Assembly (NCBI GenBank): GCA_019115145.1
Contig: DXED01000032.1
Location: 46,868-110,867, forward strand
DNA length: 64,000 bases
Reading direction: 5' to 3'
From: Claveliimonas intestinigallinarum
GTDB lineage: Bacteria; Bacillota; Clostridia; Lachnospirales; Lachnospiraceae
Shown: piece after piece, positions 33,039 to 40,296 of the stretch
Position numbering within the stretch: position 1 is the first letter of the stretch
Layout: each line of letters begins with the position of its first letter
The notes under the pieces: generated by a model
The model's database searches: none
The model's input: only the letters and a program-made list of their open reading frames with translations
Told to the model about the DNA's origin: nothing
Translations under genes and position numbers: made by a program

Positions 33039-33060
33039 ATTATCACAGAAATCGCGGTTT
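33039..33060. promoter_or_regulatory. tetR promoter -10 box with operator C
   Basis: AAATCGCGGTTT (33049-33060) is the third copy of the palindrome. It sits immediately upstream of a minus-strand extended -10 (TGTGATAAT, 33047-33039), that is, between the -35 and -10 positions, as expected for autorepression. Confidence 0.6.
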
Positions 33061-33074
33061 GTAACCATAAAACG

Positions 33075-33108
33075 CAAAAAAAGACTGTGCTTTCACACAC
33101 AGTCTTTT
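33075..33108 (-). terminator. Terminator after the L25 gene
   Basis: AAAAGACTGTG (33079-33089) and CACAGTCTTTT (33098-33108) form a perfect 11-bp stem with an 8-base loop. The A-run at 33076-33082 gives a minus-strand T-run. Confidence 0.8.
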
Positions 33109-33148
33109 CCTCATTCTATCCTGTAGCCGGAGAATATCCGCCGCACTC

Positions 33149-33736
33149 CTATGCTTCCTCCTCGGCGTCCTCCTCGGCATCCTCCACCGGCTGGTTGTGA
33201 ATCTCTGTGACAGCCACAACCGTTGTCTCCGGATTGGTGATCAGATCAATATCTTTATTCTTCGCGATATCCAGATCCTTAACCTGGATGGAGTCTCCCA
33301 GCTTCATATCTCCTACATCTATCTCGACTTTCTCTACCAGCGCAGCGGGAACAGCCTTGAAGGCGATCTCATGGAGCATCTGGTTCACAAGCCCTGTGTT
33401 GACCTTCTCATGGTTCAGCAGGATCACCTCTGCGACAGAGTGTACCTTCTCACCGCTCACCAGAGCCTGAAAATCAATCTCGTAAATCTCTGTCTTGAGA
33501 GGGTTGAAATCAATCTCTTTTACAAGGACGTCCATGGTCTGTCCGTCTACCTCCAGCATAATCTGGCTTCCCTTTCCGTGTGTCTTTACAAGACGCTCCG
33601 CATCGGCCTTCAAAATCTGGATCGGCATGGACTCCTTCATTTCCCTGCCAAATACATTGCCGGTAACAAATCCTTCTCTTCTTAATTTCTTTGCTTTTGT
33701 CTGCATGTTTCTCTTTTCAGCTTTTAAAGTATTCAT
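33149..33736 (-). CDS. rplY: 50S ribosomal protein L25 (CTC form)
   Basis: A 195-residue 5S rRNA-binding protein of the long CTC type: an N-terminal L25 domain (about residues 1-95, KLRREGFVTGNVFG, VDGQTMDVLVKEIDFNPLKTEIYEIDFQAL) followed by a beta domain (about 100-180) and an acidic tail (VEDAEEDAEEEA). In Bacillus the CTC form is stress-induced. It is monocistronic, with its own promoter and terminator. The tail is encoded by short repeats of a GAG/GAC-rich unit. Confidence 0.9.
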   Translation of the reverse strand: MNTLKAEKRNMQTKAKKLRREGFVTGNVFGREMKESMPIQILKADAERLVKTHGKGSQIMLEVDGQTMDVLVKEIDFNPLKTEIYEIDFQALVSGEKVHSVAEVILLNHEKVNTGLVNQMLHEIAFKAVPAALVEKVEIDVGDMKLGDSIQVKDLDIAKNKDIDLITNPETTVVAVTEIHNQPVEDAEEDAEEEA

Positions 33737-33828
33737 TTATCTTTTCCTCCAAAATCTGATGATGCTTAGCAGCCTTCGACTTTGCAAAACAAAGAGGTCA
33801 GTTAAGTATGTTTTCTTGTTACACGTAT

Positions 33829-33856
33829 ATTATAACACCTATGATAGATAACACAA
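33829..33856 (-). promoter_or_regulatory. Promoter of the L25 gene
   Basis: Minus-strand TTGTGT (33856-33851), 16 bases, TATAAT (33834-33829), about 93 bases before the start codon. Confidence 0.55.
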
Positions 33857-33874
33857 GAGTTTTTTTCAATTTTT

Positions 33875-34885
33875 TTACGGGCAGCATCTGCCGCAGGGTT
33901 CATATCCCTCATCAAGGAGCTGCTGCCTGTCCCCGGTATACTCCTCTTTATTCTTTTCCTTGATATCCTCCACGCTGGCGCAGCCCGGGTCGTGGAATTT
34001 GCGGGTATTCCTGTTGAGGATGTAGGTTCGCTCCTGGCCGTCGTCCGCCCCCTGTGCCTGACTGGCATCGGCCTGGCCGCTTTGCGCCTGGCTGCCGTCC
34101 TGCGCCTCCCGGCTGTCCCCCTGGGCGTAGTCGATCTCTATGCCGGGCTGCACATTGTAGACGTACACGTTAAAGGAGACGCCCTGGCCGTCGTCCTCCA
34201 CGGACTCGGCCTCCATCCACACACCGGAGACTACCAGATTGTCCCCCTCGAACACAGGAGTCACCCGGTACAGGACATGGTTCCCTGTCTCCTCCACATA
34301 GTCGGCCACTTCGTCCTCAAAGGGAAGCATGCCCTCTGTGTTCATATATCGGGTGCCTGTGATCAGATTTTTCTCATTGGCGTTCTCCGCGGTAAGCTGG
34401 TAGCCGATGAGATGGCACCGGTTGTAGAGGTAGCCTCCGTCCACCCCGTCATACTCCACGGACTGCCACCCGGTAGGCTTCACCTCGCTGATGCTCTCCC
34501 GCTCCCCGTCAGGCATGGTCTCCTGTCCCACACAGGCCTGGGCCTCCTGACATCTGCCCAGCTCGTCCAGGTCACTGTAGGACTCGTAGGGCTCCTCCGT
34601 CATCTCCTCCTCCGCAAAGTCCGGCTGGCCGTTCTCCACCTCCACGTAGGGGTCGCCGCTGTACTCCGGTATATCCCCGAGAGCGATCTCCTCCTCCGTG
34701 ACAGAGACCGTGCCGGCAGACGAGACGGGAGCGGTGGGGGTCCCGGGCAAGCCAGCTTCCGGTATGCACTGGCAGGAAGAAAGGAGAAGAACCGCCAGCG
34801 CAAGAACATATGCGCCGGCCGTTCTTCTCCTGTATTTCCATATTCCGCGGTTCTGTCCTTCTCTCCTATTCGAATGTTCTGTCAA
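33875..34885 (-). CDS. Secreted DNA/RNA non-specific endonuclease, lipoprotein
   Basis: A frame of 336 residues with a lipoprotein signal (YVLALAVLLLSSC), an acidic spacer, and a nuclease domain of the streptococcal DNase type (YNRCHLIGYQLTAENANEKNLITGTRYMN; His in NRCHL is the likely general base). A Gln/Ala/Ser-rich linker follows, then a C-terminal Cys/His module (KFHDPGCAS ... EPCGRCCP) like those that bind zinc. The start is doubtful: in frame only a TTG at 34885 is available, with a poor site, while a strong AGGAGAGAAGG site leads to an ATG at 34841 in another frame. A frameshift near the start is possible. Confidence 0.75.
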   Translation of the reverse strand: MTEHSNRREGQNRGIWKYRRRTAGAYVLALAVLLLSSCQCIPEAGLPGTPTAPVSSAGTVSVTEEEIALGDIPEYSGDPYVEVENGQPDFAEEEMTEEPYESYSDLDELGRCQEAQACVGQETMPDGERESISEVKPTGWQSVEYDGVDGGYLYNRCHLIGYQLTAENANEKNLITGTRYMNTEGMLPFEDEVADYVEETGNHVLYRVTPVFEGDNLVVSGVWMEAESVEDDGQGVSFNVYVYNVQPGIEIDYAQGDSREAQDGSQAQSGQADASQAQGADDGQERTYILNRNTRKFHDPGCASVEDIKEKNKEEYTGDRQQLLDEGYEPCGRCCP

Positions 34886-35657
34886 ACCGCCTGTTCAGCT
34901 CCTTTCCGGTCTGTATCGTCTCATCCAGGCTGTAGATCATATCCACAGCGATCTTTACCGCTCCGTCAAACCGTCGCAGCAGCTCCTGGCTGCTCCTTCT
35001 GCACCGCAGGTTATCCCTGTGCTGGTTCATCAGTCCCTTCATGTAGGGGTACTTCCCAGTCAGCTTCATCACTGTGTTGATGGTGTCGTGCTTCAGTCTT
35101 CCCGGCGCGGTGAAAATTCTCTTCACCAGTCGCATATCTCTGAGGGCCGTGAGGGCCGTCTCCTCTGTGATGTCATCGTAGAAGGGGCAGATGGCCTCCG
35201 CCGTGGTCTCGTCCGCCGGCACCAGATCTGCCAGAGGATAGGCAAAGGGATCCTTCCCGTCCATCCGCAGGAGCAGCTTCTCAAACTCCTCCTCGATCTC
35301 CAGGTGCTGTACGCCGCTCTTCTTTATATAGGCCTCCACAAAGGGATGGCACTCGCTGTCCAGGATAAAATGGCACACAAAGCCCAGAAGATAGGCATAC
35401 TCCTTACTTGTTCGCCCTTTCTCCCTGACTACAGCCGCCCCGTGTCGGAAAAAGGGATAGGCAGATATCTCATGGAGATGATTTCCATATTTGGAGACCT
35501 TATTTGGATGCCAGGGCCGGTAAAAGAAAAAGAGATCCGGTCCCTGCAGCCCGATCCGGAACTGCCGGCTGTGCTTTTTGATCGTCTGTTTTATCTCTCC
35601 GTCCAGTCTGGAATACACCTTTCTCCCAAACCGGTCATGTGCGTAAAATGCGGGCAT
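34866..35657 (-). CDS. Zinc-dependent phospholipase C-like protein
   Basis: A 263-residue protein of the zinc-dependent phospholipase C / S1-P1 nuclease-like fold: MPAFYAHDRFG at the start, GLQGPDLFFFY, and paired His/Asp ligands in YLLGFVCHFILDSECHPFV. No signal peptide is present, so it differs from the secreted toxins of the family and probably acts in the cytosol on an unknown substrate. The start was set at MPAFYAHD behind TTGGAGAT; an upstream reading in the leader is unlikely. Its stop overlaps the frame of the nuclease gene that follows. Confidence 0.8.
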   Translation of the reverse strand: MPAFYAHDRFGRKVYSRLDGEIKQTIKKHSRQFRIGLQGPDLFFFYRPWHPNKVSKYGNHLHEISAYPFFRHGAAVVREKGRTSKEYAYLLGFVCHFILDSECHPFVEAYIKKSGVQHLEIEEEFEKLLLRMDGKDPFAYPLADLVPADETTAEAICPFYDDITEETALTALRDMRLVKRIFTAPGRLKHDTINTVMKLTGKYPYMKGLMNQHRDNLRCRRSSQELLRRFDGAVKIAVDMIYSLDETIQTGKELNRRFDRTFE

Positions 35658-35775
35658 GATGATATCTCCAATCTTTTCTGATCTATTTTTGCGGCTCTGT
35701 GTTTGTCTGTTGTTCACTTTACCGCCGCATGACCTCATTATAATCCGTTTTTTGACAGATAACAAGAGTATAAAA

Positions 35776-35806
35776 GCTCCAAAACCCGTATGAGGGATTT
35801 TGGAGC
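35776..35806 (-). terminator. Terminator of the isomerase-kinase operon
   Basis: CTCCAAAACCC (35777-35787) pairs with GGGATTTTGGAG (35794-35805) with one bulged base and a 6-base loop. The minus-strand end reads CTTTTATA. It lies about 24 bases past the xylB stop. Confidence 0.65.
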
Positions 35807-35829
35807 CTGCTGTTTTTTCATCCTGTTTT

Positions 35830-37287
35830 TTAATACAGACACTTCACCGTGGGATAGATGGTGCGGAACTTCTGGTACTTCTCCTCGTACTTTTTCACCA
35901 GCTCCTCCTCCGGCTCAACAGTGTCCACGACCTTCACGATCTTCTCCGCGATGGTCTTCACATCCGGGTACTCGCCGCAGCCCACAGCCGCCAGCATGGC
36001 GCCGCCCAGGGCCGGGCCCTCCTCGCTCTCGATCACATCCACCTTCAGATTCATGACATTGGCAATGATCTTCTTCCAGAGAGGGCTCTTGGCTCCTCCG
36101 CCGCAGATCTTCGTCCGCTCGATCTGGATGCCCAGACTTCTGGCCACCTCCAGGGAGTCCCGAAGGCCAAAGGCAACACCCTCCAGCACAGCCTGGGTCA
36201 TATCCTCTCTTGTGGTGTCCATGGACATGCCGATGAACATGGCTCTCGCGTCCGGATTATTGTGAGGAGAGCGCTCTCCCATAAGGTAGGGAAGGAAGAA
36301 CACATTGTTCTCTCCCAGCTTCTGGATCCCCTCCTGCTCCTTTCCGAAATCCTTTGTCTTTAAAATATCCTCCATCCACCACTTATTGCAGGAGGCAGCG
36401 CTGAGCATACATCCCATCAGGTGGTAGTTTCCGTCCGCATGGGCAAAGGAGTGGAGGGCATTGTTCTCATCCACGCCGAAATTCTCGCTGGAGATAAAGA
36501 TCGTTCCGGATGTGCCCAGGGAAATGTTGCACATGCCGTCTCCTACTGTGCCGGTTCCCACAGCGGCAGCCGCATTGTCCCCGGCGCCCGCGATCACTTT
36601 TACGTCGGCTGAAAGTCCCAGCGCTTCCGCTACGTCTTCCTTTAAAGTTCCTACTACTTCGTAGCTCTCATAAAGCTTTGGAAGCATCTCCTCTGTAATG
36701 CCGCATATCTCCATCATCTCTTTGGACCAGCAGCGGTTCTTCACATCCATCAGCAGCATGCCTGAGGCGTCTGACACATCTGTGCAGAAGGAGCCGGACA
36801 GCCTGTAGGCCAGATAATCCTTGGGCAGCATGATCTTTACAATCTTCGCAAAATTCTCCGGCTCGTGCTTTTTCATCCAGAGGATCTTGGGGGCTGTAAA
36901 TCCCGCGAAGGCGATGTTGGCTGTGTACTGGGAAAGCTTGTCCTTGCCGATCACATTGTTGAGGTAGTCGGTCTCCTCCCCGGTGCGGCCGTCATTCCAG
37001 AGAATGGCCGGCCGGATCACCTGATCATCCTTGTCAAGGGCCACCAGGCCGTGCATCTGCCCGCCAAAGCTGATGCCCGCCACCTTTGACCTGTCAAATC
37101 CTTCTGTCAGTTCTCGAATCCCCTCCATGGACTTTTCAAACCAGTCCTCCGGGTTCTGCTCAGACCAGCCCGGATGAGGGAAGAACAAAGGGTACTCCTT
37201 TGACACAATATTTTTGATATCTCCTGTCTCGTCCATCAGAAGGAGCTTCACCGCTGATGTGCCGAGATCCACGCCAATATATAACAT
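35830..37287 (-). CDS. xylB: Xylulokinase (FGGY family)
   Basis: A 485-residue sugar kinase. FGGY motifs are clear: LYIGVDLGTSAVKLLLMDETG at the N-terminus, GISFGGQMHGLVALD, AILWNDGRT, ASGMLLMDV, the ATP-binding GAGDNAAAAVGTGTVGDG, GTSGTIF and CGGGAKSPLWKKIIANV. The catalytic Asp lies in GAGDN. Sequence fits D-xylulose kinases best, giving D-xylulose 5-phosphate for the pentose phosphate pathway, but related ketoses are possible. Last in the DUF4867-isomerase-kinase operon, with a CAGGAGG site and a GC-rich hairpin just before it. Confidence 0.88.
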   Translation of the reverse strand: MLYIGVDLGTSAVKLLLMDETGDIKNIVSKEYPLFFPHPGWSEQNPEDWFEKSMEGIRELTEGFDRSKVAGISFGGQMHGLVALDKDDQVIRPAILWNDGRTGEETDYLNNVIGKDKLSQYTANIAFAGFTAPKILWMKKHEPENFAKIVKIMLPKDYLAYRLSGSFCTDVSDASGMLLMDVKNRCWSKEMMEICGITEEMLPKLYESYEVVGTLKEDVAEALGLSADVKVIAGAGDNAAAAVGTGTVGDGMCNISLGTSGTIFISSENFGVDENNALHSFAHADGNYHLMGCMLSAASCNKWWMEDILKTKDFGKEQEGIQKLGENNVFFLPYLMGERSPHNNPDARAMFIGMSMDTTREDMTQAVLEGVAFGLRDSLEVARSLGIQIERTKICGGGAKSPLWKKIIANVMNLKVDVIESEEGPALGGAMLAAVGCGEYPDVKTIAEKIVKVVDTVEPEEELVKKYEEKYQKFRTIYPTVKCLY

Positions 37288-37305
37288 ATGTACCTCCTGA
37301 AACAG

Positions 37306-37334
37306 AGGGCGGGGTTATGCTGTCACCCCGCCCT
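37306..37334 (-). other. Intercistronic hairpin before xylB
   Basis: AGGGCGGGGT (37306-37315) and ACCCCGCCCT (37325-37334) form a perfect GC-rich 10-bp stem with a 9-base loop. No T-run follows; instead the xylB ribosome-binding site does. It looks like an mRNA processing or stability element, or a weak attenuator, and not a terminator. Confidence 0.55.
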
Positions 37335-37364
37335 GTTGTATTGTCAATATAGCTGCTCTTTTAC

Positions 37365-38849
37365 TTATCTCCAGGGATTTTCTGTCGGATATCTCACGCC
37401 CGCCGGCTGGTTGTATCCGATCTCGTCCACCGGAACGCCTATGTATTTGAACACTTCATACAGCGCTTTTCCGTGATGTCCGAAAGCGACTGCCCCGTGA
37501 TGCGGGAAGCCTCCCTCGATCAGCACATGGCGGTAGAAGCGTCCCATCTCCGGAATAGCGAACACGCCGATTGCTCCGAAGGATCTGGATGCCACCGGAA
37601 GCACCTCGCCCTGCGCGATGTACGCACGGAGGATGTTGTCTGATGTGCTCTGCAGGCGGAAGAATGTGATATCGCCTGGAACGATGTCTCCCTCCAGAGT
37701 TCCCTGTGTCACTTCCTCAGGCAGCGTTCTTGCCATGATCTTCTGGTACTTCATCTCGCAGAAGGACAGCTTTGAGGAGGCTGTGTTTCCGCAGTGGAAG
37801 CCCATGAACACATCCTGAAGTGTGTAGTTGTATTTGCCCTTGATATCCTCGTTGTACATATCCTTGGGCACGCTGTTGTTGATGTCAAGCAGGGTGACTG
37901 TATCGTTGCTCACAACGGTTCCGATGAACTCGCTGAGAGCTCCGTAAATATCCACCTCGCAGGACACCGGAATGCCCTGGGCTGTCAGGCGGCTGTTTAC
38001 ATAGCAGGGCACAAAGCCGAACTGTGTCTGGAATGCAGGCCAGCATTTTCCGGCGATCGCCACATATTTTCTGTAGCCTCTGTGCTCCTCCACCCAGTCT
38101 TTTAAAGTCAGCTCATACTGAGCCAGCTTGGACAGGATCTCCGGCTTCTTGTTTCCGGCTCCCAGCTCCTCTTCCATCTCCTTGACAATGGCGGGAATTC
38201 TCTCGTCCCCTGCGTGCTTATTGAAAGCCTCGAACAGGTCGAGCTCTGAGTTCTCCTCGATCTCCACGCCGATGTTGTAGAGCTGCTTGATAGGTGCGTT
38301 GCAGGCGAGGAAGTTCAGCGGACGGGGTCCGAAGGAGATGATCTTTAAGTTGTTCAGTCCCACAATTGCTTTTGCGATCGGAACAAACTCGTGGATCATG
38401 TCCGCGCAGTCCTCAGCGTCGCCTACCGGATACTCCGGAATGTAGGCTCCTACGTTGCGCAGCTTCAGGTTATAGCTTGCGTTGAGCATACCGCAGTATG
38501 CGTCTCCTCTTCCGTCCAGAAGGTCATTTCCTGACTCCTCCGCAGCGGCGATGAACATCTTCGGTCCGTCAAAGTGCTTTGCAAGCAGTGTCTCGGAGAT
38601 CTCCGGTCCGAAGTTTCCAAGGTATACGCACAGAGCATTGCAGCCTGCCTTCTTGATATCCTCAAGAGCCTGCACCATGTGGATCTCACTCTCCACGATG
38701 CAGATAGGACATTCATAGATCTCCTCTGAGCCGTACTTCTCTGTGTAGGCTTTCATCAGGTTCTGTCTTCTCGTCACAGACAGACTCTCCGGGAAACAGT
38801 CACGGCTTACAGCCACAACTCCGATTTTTACTTCTGGCATGTTGTTCAT
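37365..38849 (-). CDS. L-fucose/L-arabinose isomerase-family aldose isomerase
   Basis: A 494-residue enzyme of the FucI/AraA fold, which interconverts aldoses and ketoses with a metal-bound ene-diol. Likely metal ligands are Glu298 (VSCEVDIYG), Asp322 (TLLDINN) and a C-terminal His (His352 in FHCGNTASS or His450/451 in GGFPHHGAVAFGHHG). It is clearly not XylA, yet it is paired with a xylulokinase. It might make D-xylulose or another ketopentose from D-xylose, D-lyxose or a similar sugar. A GGAGG site precedes the ATG. It lies between DUF4867 and xylB. Confidence 0.8.
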   Translation of the reverse strand: MNNMPEVKIGVVAVSRDCFPESLSVTRRQNLMKAYTEKYGSEEIYECPICIVESEIHMVQALEDIKKAGCNALCVYLGNFGPEISETLLAKHFDGPKMFIAAAEESGNDLLDGRGDAYCGMLNASYNLKLRNVGAYIPEYPVGDAEDCADMIHEFVPIAKAIVGLNNLKIISFGPRPLNFLACNAPIKQLYNIGVEIEENSELDLFEAFNKHAGDERIPAIVKEMEEELGAGNKKPEILSKLAQYELTLKDWVEEHRGYRKYVAIAGKCWPAFQTQFGFVPCYVNSRLTAQGIPVSCEVDIYGALSEFIGTVVSNDTVTLLDINNSVPKDMYNEDIKGKYNYTLQDVFMGFHCGNTASSKLSFCEMKYQKIMARTLPEEVTQGTLEGDIVPGDITFFRLQSTSDNILRAYIAQGEVLPVASRSFGAIGVFAIPEMGRFYRHVLIEGGFPHHGAVAFGHHGKALYEVFKYIGVPVDEIGYNQPAGVRYPTENPWR

Positions 38850-38885
38850 AGTGTTTCATTCCTCCTTTAAATTTTATCAAACATT

Positions 38886-39506
38886 CTACAGTGTGATGTT
38901 CTCTCCTTTTAATCCGTTAAACGCGCCCTCGATCTTTGCTTCCTCGTGGGCGATAAGCCACTTATTCTTTGCGGTGATGAGCCTGTCCTCCCCGTCTTTT
39001 CCCACAGGGAAGGTCAGGTCCGTGTTGGTGTCCTTAGGCAGCACGACTACCACGCGGAAGCCTTCCTTGTCCCCCACTGTACAGGGAGCGTAGTGAAGCG
39101 TTGTGGCATACACCTCTATGGCTGTCCCGGCAGGAACAAGAAATGCCTCCACCTTCGATGTATCGTAGGTGTAATCCGGCTCCACATCCTGCTGCTTTCC
39201 GATCAGCAGGATAGCATCCGTCACTGCCACATTGATCTCTGACGAGCGGTGATACTCCAATGCGTTGAGCTTTTTATTGTTTCCATTGCAGTATCCGATC
39301 TCGATCGGCAGACCGCCAAACCCACGGTTTTTCAGTTCCTCCGCCACCGGAAGGGTCTCCAGCTCCTCCACAGAGGGCACATAGATGACATCGTCAGCGG
39401 GCAGGGGCGTGTGCTCCATCTCCTTTAACAGGCGGCCGAAATCATAGCCTTCCAGCACCTTGCCGTATGCCCTGAAGGACGCATCCGTCACTTTCTGGAT
39501 CTGCAT
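38886..39506 (-). CDS. DUF4867 family protein, cupin-like
   Basis: A 206-residue protein of DUF4867, no established function to my knowledge. The central part (ALEYHRSSEINVAVTDAILLIG ... VEAFLVPAGTAIEVYATTLHYAPC) resembles the ureidoglycolate lyase/cupin type of beta-barrel, with His residues in YHRSSE and LHYAP as possible metal or substrate ligands. First gene of an operon with a fucose-isomerase-type enzyme and a xylulokinase, so it may act on the same sugar, for example as a mutarotase or isomerase accessory. The start was set at MQIQKV, 8 bases after AAGGAGG. Confidence 0.75.
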   Translation of the reverse strand: MQIQKVTDASFRAYGKVLEGYDFGRLLKEMEHTPLPADDVIYVPSVEELETLPVAEELKNRGFGGLPIEIGYCNGNNKKLNALEYHRSSEINVAVTDAILLIGKQQDVEPDYTYDTSKVEAFLVPAGTAIEVYATTLHYAPCTVGDKEGFRVVVVLPKDTNTDLTFPVGKDGEDRLITAKNKWLIAHEEAKIEGAFNGLKGENITL

Positions 39507-39539
39507 GTCCATCTCCTCCTTCTTTTATTCACTAAAGTC

Positions 39540-39548
39540 AGTATATCA
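39540..39548 (-). promoter_or_regulatory. Candidate activator-dependent promoter of the DUF4867 operon
   Basis: A minus-strand extended -10, TGATATACT (39548-39540), lies 34 bases before the operon. There is no acceptable -35 box at 16-18 bases (TGGTAT). The region upstream is AT-rich. Such promoters usually need an activator; the AraC-type regulators encoded at 45-50 kb are candidates. Confidence 0.4.
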
Positions 39549-39750
39549 ACATTTTTTATTGAATACCACCAATTTTTTGTGCTCTTTATGGCAAATTCTT
39601 ATCTTTTTGCACTCTTCTCTCTGCTATTTTGTATCACATTGTTTTGGGGAAAATAAAAAACAACAACTCACATCATCTGACAGCAGCATATGCCGCTTAC
39701 ACGAAAAGATAAAGATATTTAACAGATACCTGTTTTGGGGCAGGATAAAG

Positions 39751-40140
39751 CTAAAGAGCCATCCGCTCTTTGATTATGTGTACTTCATTTTCAAGATGTG
39801 TAACCAGAAGAAGCAGCAGTTCCTTCTCATTGTCTACTTTCAGCGCGTCATCCAGCTTTCTCGATAAGTCAAGATGTCCCTCCGCAATTATTCTGATCCC
39901 GCGGTTTGTCTCGTTCTCCAGCGTGGTCTCGATCCGGGTCAACCTCTGCTTCACTCCACCCATTTCTTCTCTCATGGAACCAATCTCTGACCGCATGGAG
40001 CCCATCTCCTGCTTCAGGCCACTGATATCCTGCTTTACATCGCTCATATCCAGCCTGAGTTCACGGATATCTTCACGAAGGGGACTGATTTTTGCTTCCA
40101 GCATTTCTCCTATTGAGATCAACAATTCCTGGCTTGTCAT
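39751..40140 (-). CDS. Small coiled-coil protein of unknown function
   Basis: A 129-residue protein that is almost entirely heptad-repeat helix, with repeated motifs LKQEMGSMRSEIGSMREEMGGVKQRL (about residues 40-66), then NETNRGIRIIAEGHLDLSRKLDDAL. No signal peptide or membrane segment is seen. I do not recognise a function; proteins like it are common in clostridia as conserved hypotheticals. A clear AAGGAGG site supports translation. The stop lies in a small hairpin (39753-39771). It sits alone between the sugar importer and the DUF4867 operon. Confidence 0.65.
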   Translation of the reverse strand: MTSQELLISIGEMLEAKISPLREDIRELRLDMSDVKQDISGLKQEMGSMRSEIGSMREEMGGVKQRLTRIETTLENETNRGIRIIAEGHLDLSRKLDDALKVDNEKELLLLLVTHLENEVHIIKERMAL

Positions 40141-40234
40141 ATTCTGTTCACCTCCTTGCCGTAAATCTTTTGAGTAAATGGATTATAGCACAGGGAGAGG
40201 CAGATGTCCAGCTTCACATAACACATGGATACAC

Positions 40235-40269
40235 AAAAAAGAGAACGGCGGTCTGCAAAACTGCCGTTC
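40235..40269 (-). terminator. Terminator of the ChvE-MmsAB operon
   Basis: GAACGGCGGT (40243-40252) and ACTGCCGTTC (40260-40269) pair over 10 bp with one G-T pair and a 7-base loop. The A-run at 40235-40240 gives the minus-strand T-run. Confidence 0.75.
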
Positions 40270-40296
40270 CCTCTGCATGTAACATTTGTTCTCTGT

